From Bryobacterales bacterium (GTDB lineage Bacteria; Acidobacteriota; Terriglobia; Bryobacterales; Bryobacteraceae), in contig JAEUQE010000008.1 in NCBI GenBank assembly GCA_016789785.1, forward strand, positions 1-64,000: a stretch of DNA of 64,000 bases, written 5' to 3'. Of this stretch, positions 54,407 to 64,000 are shown in pieces (positions within the stretch are counted from its first letter, which is position 1; every line of letters begins with the position of its first letter). A program made the position numbers and the translations under genes. Below the pieces are notes generated by a model, which searched no databases, was not told the origin of the DNA, and saw only the letters and a program-made list of their open reading frames with translations.

Positions 54407-55894
54407 TCAGAAGCGGCGCGACCATTCCTTGGGCCAGCGCTCGACGACAACTTTCTCCTGCGTGAAGAAGCGAACCGCGTCGCGGCCCTGGCCGTGCAGA
54501 TCGCCATAGAAGCTTTCGCGCGCGCCGCTGAAGGGGAAGAACGCCATGGGAGCGGCCACTCCAATGTTGATGCCAACGTTGCCCACCTCGGCCTCATTGC
54601 GAAACCTGCGTGCCGACTCGCCGCTTGCCGTGAAGAGGCATGCCATGTTGCCATAGGCGCCGCTGTTCACCATCGCGATTGCGTCGTCCACGGTGGCCAC
54701 CGCGTGCAGACTCAGCACGGGGCCGAAGATCTCCGTGGTGGCGACTTCGCTTTCCCGCGGCAGACCTTCCAGAATCGTGGGGCGCAGAAAGTTGCCTTCT
54801 TCGTATCCATCGACTCTCGCGTTGCGGCCATCCACACTGACGCGGGCGCCATCGCTTTCCGCCTTTTGCAGCAGCGCTTCAATGCGGCTCTTGCTGTCAG
54901 GGCTGATCACTGGCCCCATCTGCACGTCGTCCAACCCGCAGCCCGTGGATCGGGACGCCGCCGCTTCGCGAAGACTCTCGCCAAAGCTGGCCTGCGCATC
55001 ACCGACCAGGATGGCCATGGAAGCGGCAAGGCATCGTTGCCCCGCGCAACCGAACGCGCTGTCCGCGATGACGGGTGTCGCATTGGCGACATCCGCATCG
55101 GGCAACACGACAATCGGATTCTTCGCGCCACCCTGACACTGCACACGCTTGCCATGGGCCGCCGCAAGCGCATACATCGCACGCGCGCCATTCGACGATC
55201 CAACGAAGCTGACGGCGCGCACTTTGGGATGAGTGGCCAGCGCTTCCGCAGTCGCGCGCCCGCCATTCACAAGATTGAGGACGCCAGGAGGAAAGCCCAC
55301 GGAGTCCAAAAGCGCGAACACACGTTGCATGGTCAGCGGCACACGCTCGGATGGCTTCACCACAACAGAGTTCCCGCAGGCGACGGCGTAAGGCAGGAAC
55401 CAGAACGGGATCATGCCAGGAAAATTGAACGGCGACACAATCGCACAAACACCCAACGGCTGGCGGATGGAGAACTCGTCGACGCCACGAGCGATGTCTT
55501 CCGAGAATGCGCTCTGCATCATGAGCGGCATGCCCGCCGCGACTTCGACATTCTCAATCGCGCGGCGCATCTCTCCACGCGATTCAACCAATGTCTTGCC
55601 GCACTCGATGGTGATGATGCGCGCCAGATCTTCAATGTGCGATTCGAGCAGTTGCTTCAACCGGAACAGAGGCTGCACCCGATCAGTGACGGGCACGCGC
55701 CTCCATTCAAGAAACGCCTGATGCGCCGCGTCCACGGCTCGATGGACCTCTTCGCTGTCCGACGCGGGTGTGCGGGCAATCAACTCCCCGGTTGCTGGAT
55801 TGTGCACAAGCAACGTGCCCGTAGAGCGCGACTCCACCCATGTCCCACTCGCGTAGTTCCGAATCGTTGTTTCCTGCATGGCTGTTTCCTGCAT
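54407..55894 (-). CDS. mmsA: Methylmalonate-semialdehyde-type CoA-acylating aldehyde dehydrogenase
   Basis: 495 residues from ATG 55894; a second ATG 15 bp later lies in a repeated segment. The NAD-binding loop region is [30 protein letters not shown], and the catalytic cysteine is in [14 protein letters not shown]. The absence of the usual glutamate in GGAKN and the phrase [24 protein letters not shown] are typical of MmsA/IolA, which oxidises methylmalonate or malonate semialdehyde to propionyl- or acetyl-CoA. It would act in valine or inositol breakdown. An open frame continues 84 bp upstream without a likely start signal. Confidence 0.93.
   Translation of the reverse strand: MQETAMQETTIRNYASGTWVESRSTGTLLVHNPATGELIARTPASDSEEVHRAVDAAHQAFLEWRRVPVTDRVQPLFRLKQLLESHIEDLARIITIECGKTLVESRGEMRRAIENVEVAAGMPLMMQSAFSEDIARGVDEFSIRQPLGVCAIVSPFNFPGMIPFWFLPYAVACGNSVVVKPSERVPLTMQRVFALLDSVGFPPGVLNLVNGGRATAEALATHPKVRAVSFVGSSNGARAMYALAAAHGKRVQCQGGAKNPIVVLPDADVANATPVIADSAFGCAGQRCLAASMAILVGDAQASFGESLREAAASRSTGCGLDDVQMGPVISPDSKSRIEALLQKAESDGARVSVDGRNARVDGYEEGNFLRPTILEGLPRESEVATTEIFGPVLSLHAVATVDDAIAMVNSGAYGNMACLFTASGESARRFRNEAEVGNVGINIGVAAPMAFFPFSGARESFYGDLHGQGRDAVRFFTQEKVVVERWPKEWSRRF
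55868..55894 (-). repeat. Duplicated start-codon segment in mmsA
   Basis: The 12-mer ATGCAGGAAACA occurs twice 15 bp apart (55894-55883 and 55879-55868), coding [21 protein letters not shown] of the first copy forms a good Shine-Dalgarno for the second ATG. A -10-like TATTCT (55911-55906) is 11 nt before the first ATG. Confidence 0.6.
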
Positions 55895-55996
55895 AGCTCT
55901 CCGCGAGAATATCGAACTCTGTGCGGCCACGTAAACCTGCTTGTCGCGGAAAGAACCGGGCTCGGCGGTGGCCTGCATTGATAAAATCGGGTTGCA

Positions 55997-57673
55997 GTGA
56001 AAACCACACGCAGACAGTTAATCGGCGCAGCGGCGGCGTTCGCGTTGGAGCAGCCCGCGAGCGCGGAGAACAGCATTCCGGATCTCGAGGCAACGATCGT
56101 CAAGCGTCATGACGAAGGCGTCGCCCGTTTGCTGCAGGGGCAGGTGAACGACCCGTCGAGCCCCTACCATGGCGGATATCCCGATGCCACCGACCTTCAT
56201 CATCCAGGCACGGCGTCCGGCCTGATTGACGCATTCAACGCGGCGTTTCATCATCCATCCTCGAAGTACTTCAAGAGTCCTCTGATGCTGGAGCGGCTGA
56301 AGACGGCCGCCGCGTTCTATACGCGATCGATGACACCTGATGGCAACATCGACCTGCTGACGACGAACTTCAACTCCGCTCCGGATACTGCGTTCTCCGT
56401 GCTCAGTCTCGCAACCGCTCAGCACATTGCCCGTGACAAGGGAACTCGCGAAGTCGAGCAGGTGCTGCAGCCGGTTCTTGCCCGGTGTGCCGATGCACTT
56501 CGCGTGGGCGGCGTGCACACGCCGAATCATCGCTGGGTCGTATCCGCGGCGCTCGCGCAGATCAACGCACTCTATCCGGATTCGCGGCTGGTGCGGCGAA
56601 TCGATCAGTGGCTCGCCGAAGGGATCGACATCGACGAAGATGGCCAGTTCGATGAACGCAGCACGCTCGTTTACAATCCCGTCACCACGCGCGCATTCGT
56701 CGTGATGGCGGCGAAACTGAAGCGGCCGGAACTGCTCGATCCGGTACGCAAGAACCTGATGTCGGCAATCTACCTGATGCATCCCGATGGCGAGATGGTC
56801 ACGGAGATCTCGCGGCGGCAGGATCGCGATCAGAAAGGCGAGATCGGCGTGTATTGGAAGCCGGCTCACTATCTCGCTTATCACGATGGCAATGGATTGT
56901 TCGCGAACATCGCCGCGAAGTATGCGACGCGGTATGCGAATCTGTCTGCGCTGATGGAGTACCCCGAGTTCTTGAAACCGCTGCCGGCCGCGACGCCCTT
57001 CCCTGACAACTATGAGAAGGTGATGCGCGCATTACAGGTGGTGCGCATTCGCAGGGGCGAAAACAGCGGCATGATCCTGCTGCGTGGCGACAGCAGATTT
57101 CTGCAATTCCGGCGCGGTGGCGCTGTGATTCAAGCGGTGCGGTTTGCCAGTGCATTCTTCGGTAAGGCGCAGTTCGTCCCGCAGACCTTCGCGCGCGAAG
57201 ACAAGAGCTGGGTGTTGCGGCAGTCCCTGAGCGGGCCGTACTTTCAGCCGCTGAATCCGCCGCACCATGTCGGGGCGATGGAGTGGAACGAGACCCGGCC
57301 GGAACGCGCACGAAGTGAAGTTGGACATTTGGAGCAAGTGGCGACGATCACCGAAACGCCGAAGGGGTTCCGGTTGCGAGTGCAAGCGCATGGCACCAAA
57401 GGCGTGCCAGTGGCTGTGGAAGTGAGCATCCGGGGGCAGGAAGGTCTGCAACTGGATGGGTTGCTGCGGGCGCCCGATGCCGAGGACGCCTTTATTCTGC
57501 CGGCAGGCCATGCGACGGTGAAGTCGTCAACGGGCACCTTGCGATTCGGGCCGGGCACGCGGGCGCATCGCTACACGCAGGTGCGCGGGGCGGAGCCGAA
57601 GATGCCGGGCGCGAGCGTGTACGTGACGGGGTTTACGCCGTTCGATCACACGATGGACTTCGAGGCCTCGTAA
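55997..57673 (+). CDS. Tat-exported protein of unknown function, alpha-toroid-like
   Basis: GTG 55997, with TAAAAT (55982-55987) 9 nt upstream, gives 558 residues and a Tat leader ([17 protein letters not shown]). The first ~330 residues are helix-rich ([69 protein letters not shown]), and the rest is a beta-rich half ([31 protein letters not shown]). This two-part layout recalls heparinase II/III or alginate-lyase-type (alpha/alpha toroid plus beta-sandwich) proteins, but no catalytic residues can be placed. A carbohydrate-acting role is a guess. The mmsA gene diverges from it. Confidence 0.82.
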   Translation: MKTTRRQLIGAAAAFALEQPASAENSIPDLEATIVKRHDEGVARLLQGQVNDPSSPYHGGYPDATDLHHPGTASGLIDAFNAAFHHPSSKYFKSPLMLERLKTAAAFYTRSMTPDGNIDLLTTNFNSAPDTAFSVLSLATAQHIARDKGTREVEQVLQPVLARCADALRVGGVHTPNHRWVVSAALAQINALYPDSRLVRRIDQWLAEGIDIDEDGQFDERSTLVYNPVTTRAFVVMAAKLKRPELLDPVRKNLMSAIYLMHPDGEMVTEISRRQDRDQKGEIGVYWKPAHYLAYHDGNGLFANIAAKYATRYANLSALMEYPEFLKPLPAATPFPDNYEKVMRALQVVRIRRGENSGMILLRGDSRFLQFRRGGAVIQAVRFASAFFGKAQFVPQTFAREDKSWVLRQSLSGPYFQPLNPPHHVGAMEWNETRPERARSEVGHLEQVATITETPKGFRLRVQAHGTKGVPVAVEVSIRGQEGLQLDGLLRAPDAEDAFILPAGHATVKSSTGTLRFGPGTRAHRYTQVRGAEPKMPGASVYVTGFTPFDHTMDFEAS

Positions 57674-57676
57674 GTT

Positions 57677-59566
57677 CTACTTCACGATCAGCAGCGGCAC
57701 ATCCAAGTCGTGACGCACGGCGTTGATCGTGTCGCCGTGCATCAGGTCGCTGATGCCGCGATGGCCGTGGGCACCCATGATCACCAGGTCCGGCTCGATC
57801 TTGCGCACGGCCTTCACGATCTCCTGCCGCGCGTCGGCGCCGTGACAGACCACCAGGTCCACTTCGATTCCGTCGTTGCGAAGTGACGCGGCGATGCCTT
57901 CGAAATACTGGCGTCCGGCCTGGACCTCCGCGGTAAGCGCCTCCGAGCCGTAGACCAGACTTGTGACGCCCTCTTCCACGTGCAGCAACACGATCTTCGC
58001 GCCGTGCTGCTTCGCCATCGCCGATGCGTGGCCAACCGCGGATGCGTCGCGCGAGGAGTGATCGAGCGGCACCAGAATCCGCTTGTAGGCTGGCGTCGCC
58101 GGCGTGGCAGTGATCTGCGCCGGCACAGGCACTCCGCCGCGTGGCTCCCCCTTCGGTGCGCCGAAAAGTGGACGCAGTGTGGTCCACACCAACAGCGCCA
58201 CCAAACCAAGAGCCAGCGGAATCACCACACCAAGGATCAACGGACGCCACGGACCCGCCGTCTCGGACCATTCGGTGATCGTCGTCCAAGCCAGGCGCAT
58301 GTTCAGGCTGACAATGATCGCCGCGGCGGTCCAGGCCAGAACCTTCACCCATCGTGGATTGGCGAACTTGCCCATCTTCTCGCGATCTGAAGTGAATTGA
58401 ATGAGCGGAATGACTGCGAACGGTAACTGGAGGCTGAGAATGACCTGGCTCAGAATCAGAAGCTTGTAAGTGGCTTGCTCGCCGGCTACCAGGATTGTGA
58501 TGGAGGCGGGGATGACGGCCAGCGCCCGCGTGATCAGACGCCGCAGCCACGGGCGCATGCGGAAGTTCAAAAAGCCTTCCATCACGATCTGCCCTGCAAG
58601 CGTGCCAGTCAGGGTGGAAGACTGGCCGGAGCATAGGAGCGCAACGCCGAACAGGATGCTCGCGGCAGTGGTTCCCAGCAGCGGCGCCAGCAGCAAGTGC
58701 GCTTGCTGAATCTCTTTCACTTCGATGCCGCGCTCAAAGAACACGCTGGCCGCCACGATGAGAATCGAGGCGTTCACCAGAAGCGCGCCGTTCAATGCGA
58801 TGACGGAATCGACGAAGTTGAACCGGCATGCCGTGGCCTTCTCTTCATCGCTCTTGCCGATGCGCCGTGTCTGCACAAGAGCCGAGTGCAGATACAAGTT
58901 GTGCGGCATCACGGTGGCGCCGAGAATGCCGATAGCGACGTAGAGGCTCTTGTCGTTCAGGCGAGGTACCAGGCCCGAGGCCATGGCGGTGATCGACGGC
59001 TTTGCCCACCAGATTTCGACAAGAAAGCAACCCGCGATGATGGTCACAAGGGCGAGCACAAACGCTTCAATCGTGCGAATGCCGAAGCGCATGAACCACA
59101 GGATCAACAGCGTGTCGAGCGTGGTGAGCACCACGCCGGCCAGCAGCGGCAGTCCAAACAACAGGTTTAAACCGATGGCCGCGCCAAGCACCTCAGCCAG
59201 GTCGCACGCCGCAATCGCGATCTCGCACAGCACCCAAAGGGTTCGTGCCACAAACGGGGGATACGAATCGCGGCAAGCCTGAGCCAAATCGCGCCCGGCC
59301 ACGATGCCCAGCCGCGCACTCAGGGTCTGGAGCAGCACGGCCATCGCGTTTGAGAGCACCAGCACCCACAGCAATTGGTAGCCGAAACTCGCGCCGCCTT
59401 CCAGATCAGTGGCCCAATTGCCCGGATCCATATAGCCCACGCTGACCAGATAGGCCGGTCCTGCGAAGGCGAAGATCCGCTTCCACAGGGTCGGATGGGT
59501 GGTAGAGACGGACGCGTGCACCTCCGGTAAGGAAGGGTTCGGGAGGCTGGTAACTGGAGATTGCAC
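57677..59566 (-). CDS. mntH: Divalent-metal transporter MntH fused to a universal-stress-protein domain
   Basis: A 629-residue fusion. Residues ~25-470 are a canonical NRAMP transporter with MDPGNWATD in helix 1 and MPHNLYLH in helix 6, so metal-binding Asp, Asn and Met are in place. After a linker (GAPKGEPRGGVPVPA), residues ~493-629 form a UspA domain (YKRILVPLDHSSRD ... IMGAHGHRGISDLMHGDTIN), whose G-x2-G-x9-G(S/T)-type loop is partly kept. Normal MntH has about 420-450 residues. The cytoplasmic UspA part may sense ATP or stress to adjust Mn/Fe uptake, which is inference. Its promoter is at 59577-59606. Confidence 0.94.
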   Translation of the reverse strand: MQSPVTSLPNPSLPEVHASVSTTHPTLWKRIFAFAGPAYLVSVGYMDPGNWATDLEGGASFGYQLLWVLVLSNAMAVLLQTLSARLGIVAGRDLAQACRDSYPPFVARTLWVLCEIAIAACDLAEVLGAAIGLNLLFGLPLLAGVVLTTLDTLLILWFMRFGIRTIEAFVLALVTIIAGCFLVEIWWAKPSITAMASGLVPRLNDKSLYVAIGILGATVMPHNLYLHSALVQTRRIGKSDEEKATACRFNFVDSVIALNGALLVNASILIVAASVFFERGIEVKEIQQAHLLLAPLLGTTAASILFGVALLCSGQSSTLTGTLAGQIVMEGFLNFRMRPWLRRLITRALAVIPASITILVAGEQATYKLLILSQVILSLQLPFAVIPLIQFTSDREKMGKFANPRWVKVLAWTAAAIIVSLNMRLAWTTITEWSETAGPWRPLILGVVIPLALGLVALLVWTTLRPLFGAPKGEPRGGVPVPAQITATPATPAYKRILVPLDHSSRDASAVGHASAMAKQHGAKIVLLHVEEGVTSLVYGSEALTAEVQAGRQYFEGIAASLRNDGIEVDLVVCHGADARQEIVKAVRKIEPDLVIMGAHGHRGISDLMHGDTINAVRHDLDVPLLIVK

Positions 59567-59576
59567 GTCGGTCTTA

Positions 59577-59606
59577 ACTATAGTTTATACGGCTACCCTC
59601 TGTCAA
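59577..59606 (-). promoter_or_regulatory. mntH-uspA promoter with palindrome over the -10
   Basis: On the minus strand TTGACA (59606-59601) and TATAGT (59582-59577) are 18 bp apart. AACTATAGTT (59576-59585) is a perfect 10-bp palindrome covering the -10 and could bind a metal-responsive repressor of the DtxR/MntR or Fur type. The palindrome is shorter than classical boxes for those families. Confidence 0.55.
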
Positions 59607-59643
59607 CGCTTCCCCTACACCCCTGTGATAAGCTGAAAAATTC

Positions 59644-60429
59644 ATGGTCACCGCCGTACCGGACGTTCTCGCCCGGATCGTGGAGCACAAAAGACTCGAA
59701 CTCACCCACATCCTGCCGCGACGCTCCACTCTGGAAGAACAAGCCGCTCAAATGATCGCCACCAGACGCGACTTCCGTCAGGCGCTCCTCGCGAAGTCTC
59801 CAGCGATCATCGCAGAGGCAAAGAAGGCGTCGCCGAGCAAGGGATTGCTCGCGAAGGACTTCGATCCGGCGCGGATCGCACGCAGCTATCAGGAGGGGGG
59901 AGCGGCGGCGCTGAGTGTCCTCACCGATCAACGATTCTTCCAGGGCAGTCTGGCGGATCTTGCGGCGGCCCGCGATGCCGTGGGCATGCCTGTTCTGCGC
60001 AAAGATTTCACCATTGATGAAGTGCATGTGGTGGAAGCCGCGGCGCATGGCGCAGACGCGATTCTGCTGATCGCGGCCGTGCTCACCACCGCGGAGATGG
60101 AGCGTTTCCGGGCGCTTGCCGCGTCCTATGGAATGGCGGCGCTGGTGGAAGTGCACAACGGCGAAGAACTCGCACGAGCCATCGATTCCGGCGCGGAGAT
60201 TCTCGGAGTCAACAATCGCGACCTGCACACGTTCCAAGTCACGCTGGACACATCCTTGAAACTGGCCGAGCGCATGCCTTCATCGGCCGTGCGAGTGAGC
60301 GAGAGCGGCATCCATTCCAATTCCGACGTTCGTACACTGCAAGCGGCGGGGTATCACGCGTTTCTTGTCGGCGAGCATCTGATGAAAGCGCCCGACCCCA
60401 CGGATGCCCTGAAATGTCTTCTGGCATGA
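59644..60429 (+). CDS. trpC: Indole-3-glycerol-phosphate synthase
   Basis: A 261-residue TIM barrel: IAEAKKASPSKGLLAKDFDPARIARSYQEGGAAALSVLTD, VLRKDFTIDEVHVVEAAAHGADAILLIAAVL, ILGVNNRDLHTF and VSESGI carry the usual catalytic Lys and Glu. It converts carboxyphenylaminodeoxyribulose phosphate to indole-glycerol phosphate. It is the first gene of trpCFBA; trpE, trpG and trpD are not in the window. The start at 59644 is divergent to mntH. Confidence 0.97.
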   Translation: MVTAVPDVLARIVEHKRLELTHILPRRSTLEEQAAQMIATRRDFRQALLAKSPAIIAEAKKASPSKGLLAKDFDPARIARSYQEGGAAALSVLTDQRFFQGSLADLAAARDAVGMPVLRKDFTIDEVHVVEAAAHGADAILLIAAVLTTAEMERFRALAASYGMAALVEVHNGEELARAIDSGAEILGVNNRDLHTFQVTLDTSLKLAERMPSSAVRVSESGIHSNSDVRTLQAAGYHAFLVGEHLMKAPDPTDALKCLLA

Positions 60430-61034
60430 TCAAGATCTGCGGCATCACGAGAGTGGAGGATGCACAGGCTGCAGCAGATGCCGGGGCGACGGCGTTGGGG
60501 TTCAACTTTTATCCGAGGAGCAAGCGCTACATCGCCCCGCACGATGTACTGCCGATCACACGGACGGTACCTCGCGGCGTGTGGAAGGTCGGCGTGTTTG
60601 TGAACGAAGTACCTGAGGTCGTGGAAGCGATCGCGAAGCAGGTGGGTCTGGATGTTGTGCAACTGCATGGCGACGAGCAGCCCGATGCACTGCCGTCGTT
60701 CCAGCGCATCTGGAAGGCGTTCCGCGTGGAGCCTGGCTTTTCGTTGAGTGCGATGGACCGCTACCCATCGGTGGAAGCGTTCCTGCTGGATGGGCCCGCG
60801 GGCGCGGAGTATGGTGGAACTGGGAAGCCGTTTGCGTGGGGCATCGCCGCGCAGTGTGAGCGCAAAACGATTCTCGCAGGCGGTCTGGATGCCGCCAACG
60901 TGCGGCATGCGATTGCGGAGGCCCATCCATGGGGCGTGGACGCTTGTTCGAAACTGGAGACCGCCCCGGGGATCAAAGACCATCGCAAGATGGTGGAGTT
61001 TGTAGAGGCCGCCAAAGCGGCAGAGGAATGGTGA
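60426..61034 (+). CDS. trpF: Phosphoribosylanthranilate isomerase
   Basis: 202 residues from ATG 60426, overlapping the trpC stop by [38 protein letters not shown] is the typical start, with the catalytic cysteine in [26 protein letters not shown] and [10 protein letters not shown] supply the catalytic Asp and the phosphate site. It isomerises phosphoribosylanthranilate, the step just before TrpC. It ends inside the trpB start (TGATG). Confidence 0.96.
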   Translation: MIKICGITRVEDAQAAADAGATALGFNFYPRSKRYIAPHDVLPITRTVPRGVWKVGVFVNEVPEVVEAIAKQVGLDVVQLHGDEQPDALPSFQRIWKAFRVEPGFSLSAMDRYPSVEAFLLDGPAGAEYGGTGKPFAWGIAAQCERKTILAGGLDAANVRHAIAEAHPWGVDACSKLETAPGIKDHRKMVEFVEAAKAAEEW

Positions 61035-62248
61035 TGACGAGTCTACCTGATGTGAGAGGCCACTTCGGCGAGTTCGGTGGACGTTACGTCCCGGAGACGC
61101 TGATGGGCCCGCTTGAAGAGATCGAGCAAGCCTACCACGAGGCGCGGCAGGACCCGGCCTTTCAAGAGCAATTGAAAGATCTGCTGACGAACTACGCCGG
61201 GCGTCCCACGCCGCTCTATTACGCCAAGCGGCTGAGCGAAGCGCTGGGTGGCGCGCAGATCTACCTGAAACGGGAAGATCTGCTGCATACCGGCGCGCAC
61301 AAAATCAACAACTGTCTGGGGCAGGCGCTGCTTGCGGGGCGGATGGGAAAGCGGCGAATCATTGCCGAAACGGGCGCGGGCCAGCATGGCGTGGCCACAG
61401 CCACCGTATGCGCTCTGTTTGGATTGGAATGCGTCGTCTATATGGGCGAAGAGGACATGCGGCGTCAGCGGCTGAATGTCTTTCGCATGCGCATGCTCGG
61501 CGCGCGTGTGGTGGGGGTGGCCAGCGGGAGCCGCACGTTGAAGGACGCCATCAGTGAAGCGATGCGCGATTGGGTGACCAACGTATCAAGCACCTACTAT
61601 CTGCTGGGCTCCGCACTGGGCGCGCATCCCTATCCGCTGATCGTTCGCGATTTCCACCGCTGTATCGGCGATGAGGCACGGCGTCAGGTGCTGGAGACCG
61701 AAAAGCGGCTGCCCGACGCGATCTACGCCTGTGTGGGTGGCGGCAGCAACGCGATCGGCATGTTTCATGCGTTTGTACCGGATCAAGGTGTGAAGCTGAT
61801 CGGTGTGGAAGCCGGTGGCAAGGGAGGTGGCCTCGGCGAACATGCGGCGCGATTCTCGGGCGGTGCGCCGGGAGTGTTGCATGGCGCCTATAGCTATCTG
61901 CTCCAGGATGACGACGGCCAGGTGTCGCTGACGCATTCGGTATCGGCGGGTCTGGACTACGCACTCGTGGGACCCGAGCATGCATGGCTTCACAAGCAGG
62001 GCCGCGCGGAGTATACTTCGGCCACGGATGAGGAAGCTTTGGAGGCGGCCCGCAAGCTGGCGCGAATGGAAGGAATCATTCCCGCGCTCGAATCCGCACA
62101 TGCTGTCGCCGAAGCTCTGAAACGCGCTCCGAAGGCGAAAGGCGAACTGCATCTGGTGAACCTTTCGGGCCGCGGCGACAAGGACGTCGACATTTATCGC
62201 GAGAACTTCCCCGAGTTGGATGGACAAGGTTCAGACTATGCGTATTAG
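61034..62248 (+). CDS. trpB: Tryptophan synthase beta chain
   Basis: The ATG at 61034 overlaps the trpF stop and follows AGAGGA; in-frame ATG 61028 is a near alternative. 404 residues. [19 protein letters not shown] opens the protein; the PLP lysine is Lys90 in [26 protein letters not shown] binds the cofactor phosphate. It joins indole and serine to form tryptophan in the alpha2beta2 complex with TrpA. Its end overlaps trpA. Confidence 0.97.
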   Translation: MTSLPDVRGHFGEFGGRYVPETLMGPLEEIEQAYHEARQDPAFQEQLKDLLTNYAGRPTPLYYAKRLSEALGGAQIYLKREDLLHTGAHKINNCLGQALLAGRMGKRRIIAETGAGQHGVATATVCALFGLECVVYMGEEDMRRQRLNVFRMRMLGARVVGVASGSRTLKDAISEAMRDWVTNVSSTYYLLGSALGAHPYPLIVRDFHRCIGDEARRQVLETEKRLPDAIYACVGGGSNAIGMFHAFVPDQGVKLIGVEAGGKGGGLGEHAARFSGGAPGVLHGAYSYLLQDDDGQVSLTHSVSAGLDYALVGPEHAWLHKQGRAEYTSATDEEALEAARKLARMEGIIPALESAHAVAEALKRAPKAKGELHLVNLSGRGDKDVDIYRENFPELDGQGSDYAY

Positions 62249-63050
62249 TTCGCTATTTGAGAGGAAACGGCAGGAAGGGCGGCCTGCGTTGATCGCCTAC
62301 ATCACAGCCGGCGACCCCACTCCGGAGCACACGCCGAAACTTGCGGCCGCGCTGGAGCGGGGCGGTGTGGATCTCATCGAACTGGGCGTACCGTTCTCCG
62401 ATCCCATCGCCGATGGTCCTGTGATTCAAGCCGCCTCCGAGCGTGCTCTTGCCGCCGGCACGACACTGCCACTGGTGTTGGAGATCGCCGAGCAGATTCG
62501 CAAACACTCCGAGATTCCGCTGCTGCTGTTCTCCTATCTGAATCCCGTCCTTCGCTACGGCGCCGAAGCGCTTGCGCGGGATGCGAAGAAAGCGGGTGTC
62601 GACGGCGTTCTGCTCACCGACCTGAGCGTGGAAGAACAGGACACGCTGGTGCCGGCGATGCGGAAAGCCGGTTTGGACACGGTGTTTCTCGCCTCACCAA
62701 CGAGTCCCGCGCGACGCCTGGCCTTGGTGGCGGAACACTCCTCGGGGTTTGTGTATCTGGTGTCGCGCACGGGTGTGACGGGAGAACGGCAGTCACTCTC
62801 CGATTCGATTGGCACGCTGGTGGCGAACCTGCGCGAGATTACTTCGCTTCCACTCGCGGTCGGCTTCGGTATCTCTACTCCGGAGCAGGCGGCAAAGGTT
62901 GGCACTCTCGCCGACGGAGTGGTGGTTGGCAGCGCGTTTGTGCGATTGGTGGAACACCATGCTTCGGGTTCCGATCTCGAAGGCAAGATCGAGACATTCG
63001 CGCGCAGCCTCTCCTCCGCGCTGCCGGTACGGGCGGGAGCGTCGAAATGA
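62238..63050 (+). CDS. trpA: Tryptophan synthase alpha chain
   Basis: 270 residues from ATG 62238, favoured because AAGG lies about 8 nt upstream; ATG 62220 would give 276. [19 protein letters not shown] contains the catalytic Glu, and [13 protein letters not shown] the catalytic Asp. [28 protein letters not shown] is the phosphate site. It cleaves indole-glycerol phosphate and passes indole to TrpB. The stop overlaps the chorismate mutase gene by ATGA (63047-63050). Confidence 0.96.
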   Translation: MRISSLFERKRQEGRPALIAYITAGDPTPEHTPKLAAALERGGVDLIELGVPFSDPIADGPVIQAASERALAAGTTLPLVLEIAEQIRKHSEIPLLLFSYLNPVLRYGAEALARDAKKAGVDGVLLTDLSVEEQDTLVPAMRKAGLDTVFLASPTSPARRLALVAEHSSGFVYLVSRTGVTGERQSLSDSIGTLVANLREITSLPLAVGFGISTPEQAAKVGTLADGVVVGSAFVRLVEHHASGSDLEGKIETFARSLSSALPVRAGASK

Positions 63051-63355
63051 CACTCGAGGAAGGTCAGCGGCAGCTAGCCGGGTATCGCGCACGCATCGAC
63101 GAGATCGATGTCGCGATCCTCAACCTCATCAATCAGCGCACCCAGGTGGTGGAGCAGATTGGCCGGATCAAGCGCGAGTTGAATCTTCCCATCTATGAGC
63201 CGAAGCGCGAAGACGATGTCTATCGCAACCTGGTGGAGAACAACCGCGGCCCGCTGTCGCATGAAGCGGTGCGCCGGGTGTTCGAGCGCATCATCGACGA
63301 GATGCGGACGGTACAACGCGAGCGCATGCTTCGCGAACAGCAGCAACAAAGTTAG
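63047..63355 (+). CDS. Chorismate mutase, AroQ type
   Basis: A 102-residue helical protein: GYRARIDEIDVAILNLINQRTQVVEQIGRIKRELNLPIYEPKREDDVYRNL has the AroQ active-site Arg/Lys/Asp/Glu pattern. It turns chorismate into prephenate for Phe and Tyr, competing with the tryptophan branch. Direct coupling to trpA is less common than placement with pheA or aroF. The next gene, DAHP synthase, starts 6 bp later; the two may form a complex, as stand-alone AroQ and DAHP synthase do in several bacteria. Confidence 0.93.
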   Translation: MTLEEGQRQLAGYRARIDEIDVAILNLINQRTQVVEQIGRIKRELNLPIYEPKREDDVYRNLVENNRGPLSHEAVRRVFERIIDEMRTVQRERMLREQQQQS

Positions 63356-63361
63356 GAGCAT

Positions 63362-64000
63362 ATGTTCGTAGTCATGGAACAGAGCGCCACCGAGGCGCAG
63401 ATACAAAAAGTGATCGACCGCCTGGTGTCGTCGGGCTTCAATGTCCACCGGTCCACGGGTGTGGTTCATACCGTACTCGGCGGAGTGGGCCCAAACGAAA
63501 CACTGGATCCTGTAGAGTTCGAGCTGATGGATGGCGTGAAGGAATGCCATCGCGTCATGTCACCCTACAAGCTGGCAAGCCGGAGCTTTCGTCCCATGGG
63601 CACTGTGTTCACCGTGCGCGGCGTTGAGATTGGCGGCGACGGTGTGGTGGCGATCGGCGGGCCGTGCAGCGTGGAGAATCGTGACCAGATCGAACTTGCG
63701 GCTGAGCAGGTTGCGAAGGCTGGCGCGAAGGGACTGCGTGGTGGCGCGTTCAAGCCGCGCTCTTCCCCCTACAGCTTCCAGGGGCTCGGCGAAGAGGGGC
63801 TTCGCCTGCTGCGGGAAGCCGCGGACCGGCACGGGCTCTTCGTCGTGAGCGAAGTGATGGATCAGACACAGATTCCGGTGATGTCGGACTACGTGGATGT
63901 GTTTCAGGTGGGTGCTCGCAACATGCAGAACTTCAACATGCTGAAGGAACTGGGAAAGTCGCGAATTCCTGTGTTGCTGAAGCGCGGGATTGCGGCAACC
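63362..64000 (+). CDS. aroF: 3-deoxy-7-phosphoheptulonate synthase, 3' end cut by window edge
   Basis: ATG 63362; 213 codons are visible and the frame stays open to the window end. Residues 1-~70 form a ferredoxin/ACT-like N-domain (MFVVMEQSATEAQIQKVIDRLVSSGFNVHRSTG), typical of the AroF/KdsA-like type Ibeta enzymes. VVAIGGPCSVENRDQIELAAEQVAKAGAKGLRGGAFKPRSSPYSFQGLGEEGL is the family signature, with the metal-binding Cys in GPCSVE. It joins PEP and erythrose-4-phosphate, the first shikimate step. Feedback through the N-domain or the neighbouring chorismate mutase is possible. Confidence 0.95.
   Translation, partial: MFVVMEQSATEAQIQKVIDRLVSSGFNVHRSTGVVHTVLGGVGPNETLDPVEFELMDGVKECHRVMSPYKLASRSFRPMGTVFTVRGVEIGGDGVVAIGGPCSVENRDQIELAAEQVAKAGAKGLRGGAFKPRSSPYSFQGLGEEGLRLLREAADRHGLFVVSEVMDQTQIPVMSDYVDVFQVGARNMQNFNMLKELGKSRIPVLLKRGIAAT

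Overview
The window reads as a high-GC chromosomal segment from the Acidobacteriota, most like the Bryobacterales/Solibacter group. This is inferred from content only: two very large Oar-type TonB-dependent receptors with an N-terminal carboxypeptidase-regulatory domain, a PSCyt/DUF1549/DUF1553 plus DUF1501 gene pair, many Tat-type or secreted proteins, few mobile genes, and tightly packed operons joined by ATGA overlaps. No rRNA, tRNA, CRISPR array or intact insertion sequence was recognised.

Layout. (1) 1-7943: a carbohydrate-uptake operon on the minus strand (secreted esterase-like hydrolase, TonB-dependent receptor, MFS transporter, sugar-isomerase-like enzyme). A divergent regulator joins an IclR-type DNA-binding domain to a periplasmic-binding-protein-type sugar sensor. 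(2) 8038-10368: an orphan cysteine-peptidase-like protein and a Gfo/Idh/MocA oxidoreductase. (3) 10502-20581: a guanidine/urea nitrogen cluster of two DUF1989 proteins, biotin-dependent urea/guanidine carboxylase and allophanate hydrolase. It is divergent from a sodium:solute symporter that overlaps a secreted beta-propeller gene, followed by a secreted HExxH protein. A 7-bp palindrome sits between the two divergent units. (4) 20625-30392: a second TonB-dependent receptor divergent from a PSCyt/DUF1549/DUF1553 - DUF1501 - beta-propeller operon; the propeller is a paralogue of the one beside the symporter. (5) 30393-32891: a secreted TPR protein flanked by two inverted copies of a hairpin-rich repeat. 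(6) 32892-42030: a non-canonical NRAMP-like carrier, a DUF2721 protein, an MFS carrier, glutamate dehydrogenase, a glycosidase-like secreted protein, and a serine-synthesis pair (aminotransferase + SerA). (7) 42086-45535: YqeY-like protein, PIG-L deacetylase, MiaB, bifunctional-nuclease-family protein and a small unknown protein. (8) 45557-52108: two tandem giant secreted proteins with a CxxCH motif, HAF-type repeats, BACON-like domains and three C-terminal ~130-residue modules. (9) 52105-59566: a VapBC-type toxin-antitoxin pair, a sugar-phosphate isomerase-like protein, a YbaK-type deacylase, a methylmalonate-semialdehyde-type dehydrogenase, a Tat-exported unknown protein and an MntH-UspA fusion. 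(10) 59644-64000: trpC-trpF-trpB-trpA-chorismate mutase-DAHP synthase, cut by the window end.

How the genes work together. The first operon looks like a complete outer-membrane-to-cytoplasm route for one carbohydrate or ester. The nitrogen cluster would take guanidine or urea through allophanate to ammonium, with glutamate dehydrogenase elsewhere able to fix it. The last operon links the first shikimate step, chorismate mutase and the second half of tryptophan synthesis. Recurrent regulatory themes are -10-like hexamers placed exactly 7 nt before start codons (candidate leaderless genes) and strong hairpins touching or next to start codons of secreted-protein genes. All functions are read from motifs and neighbourhood by eye; no database search was run.
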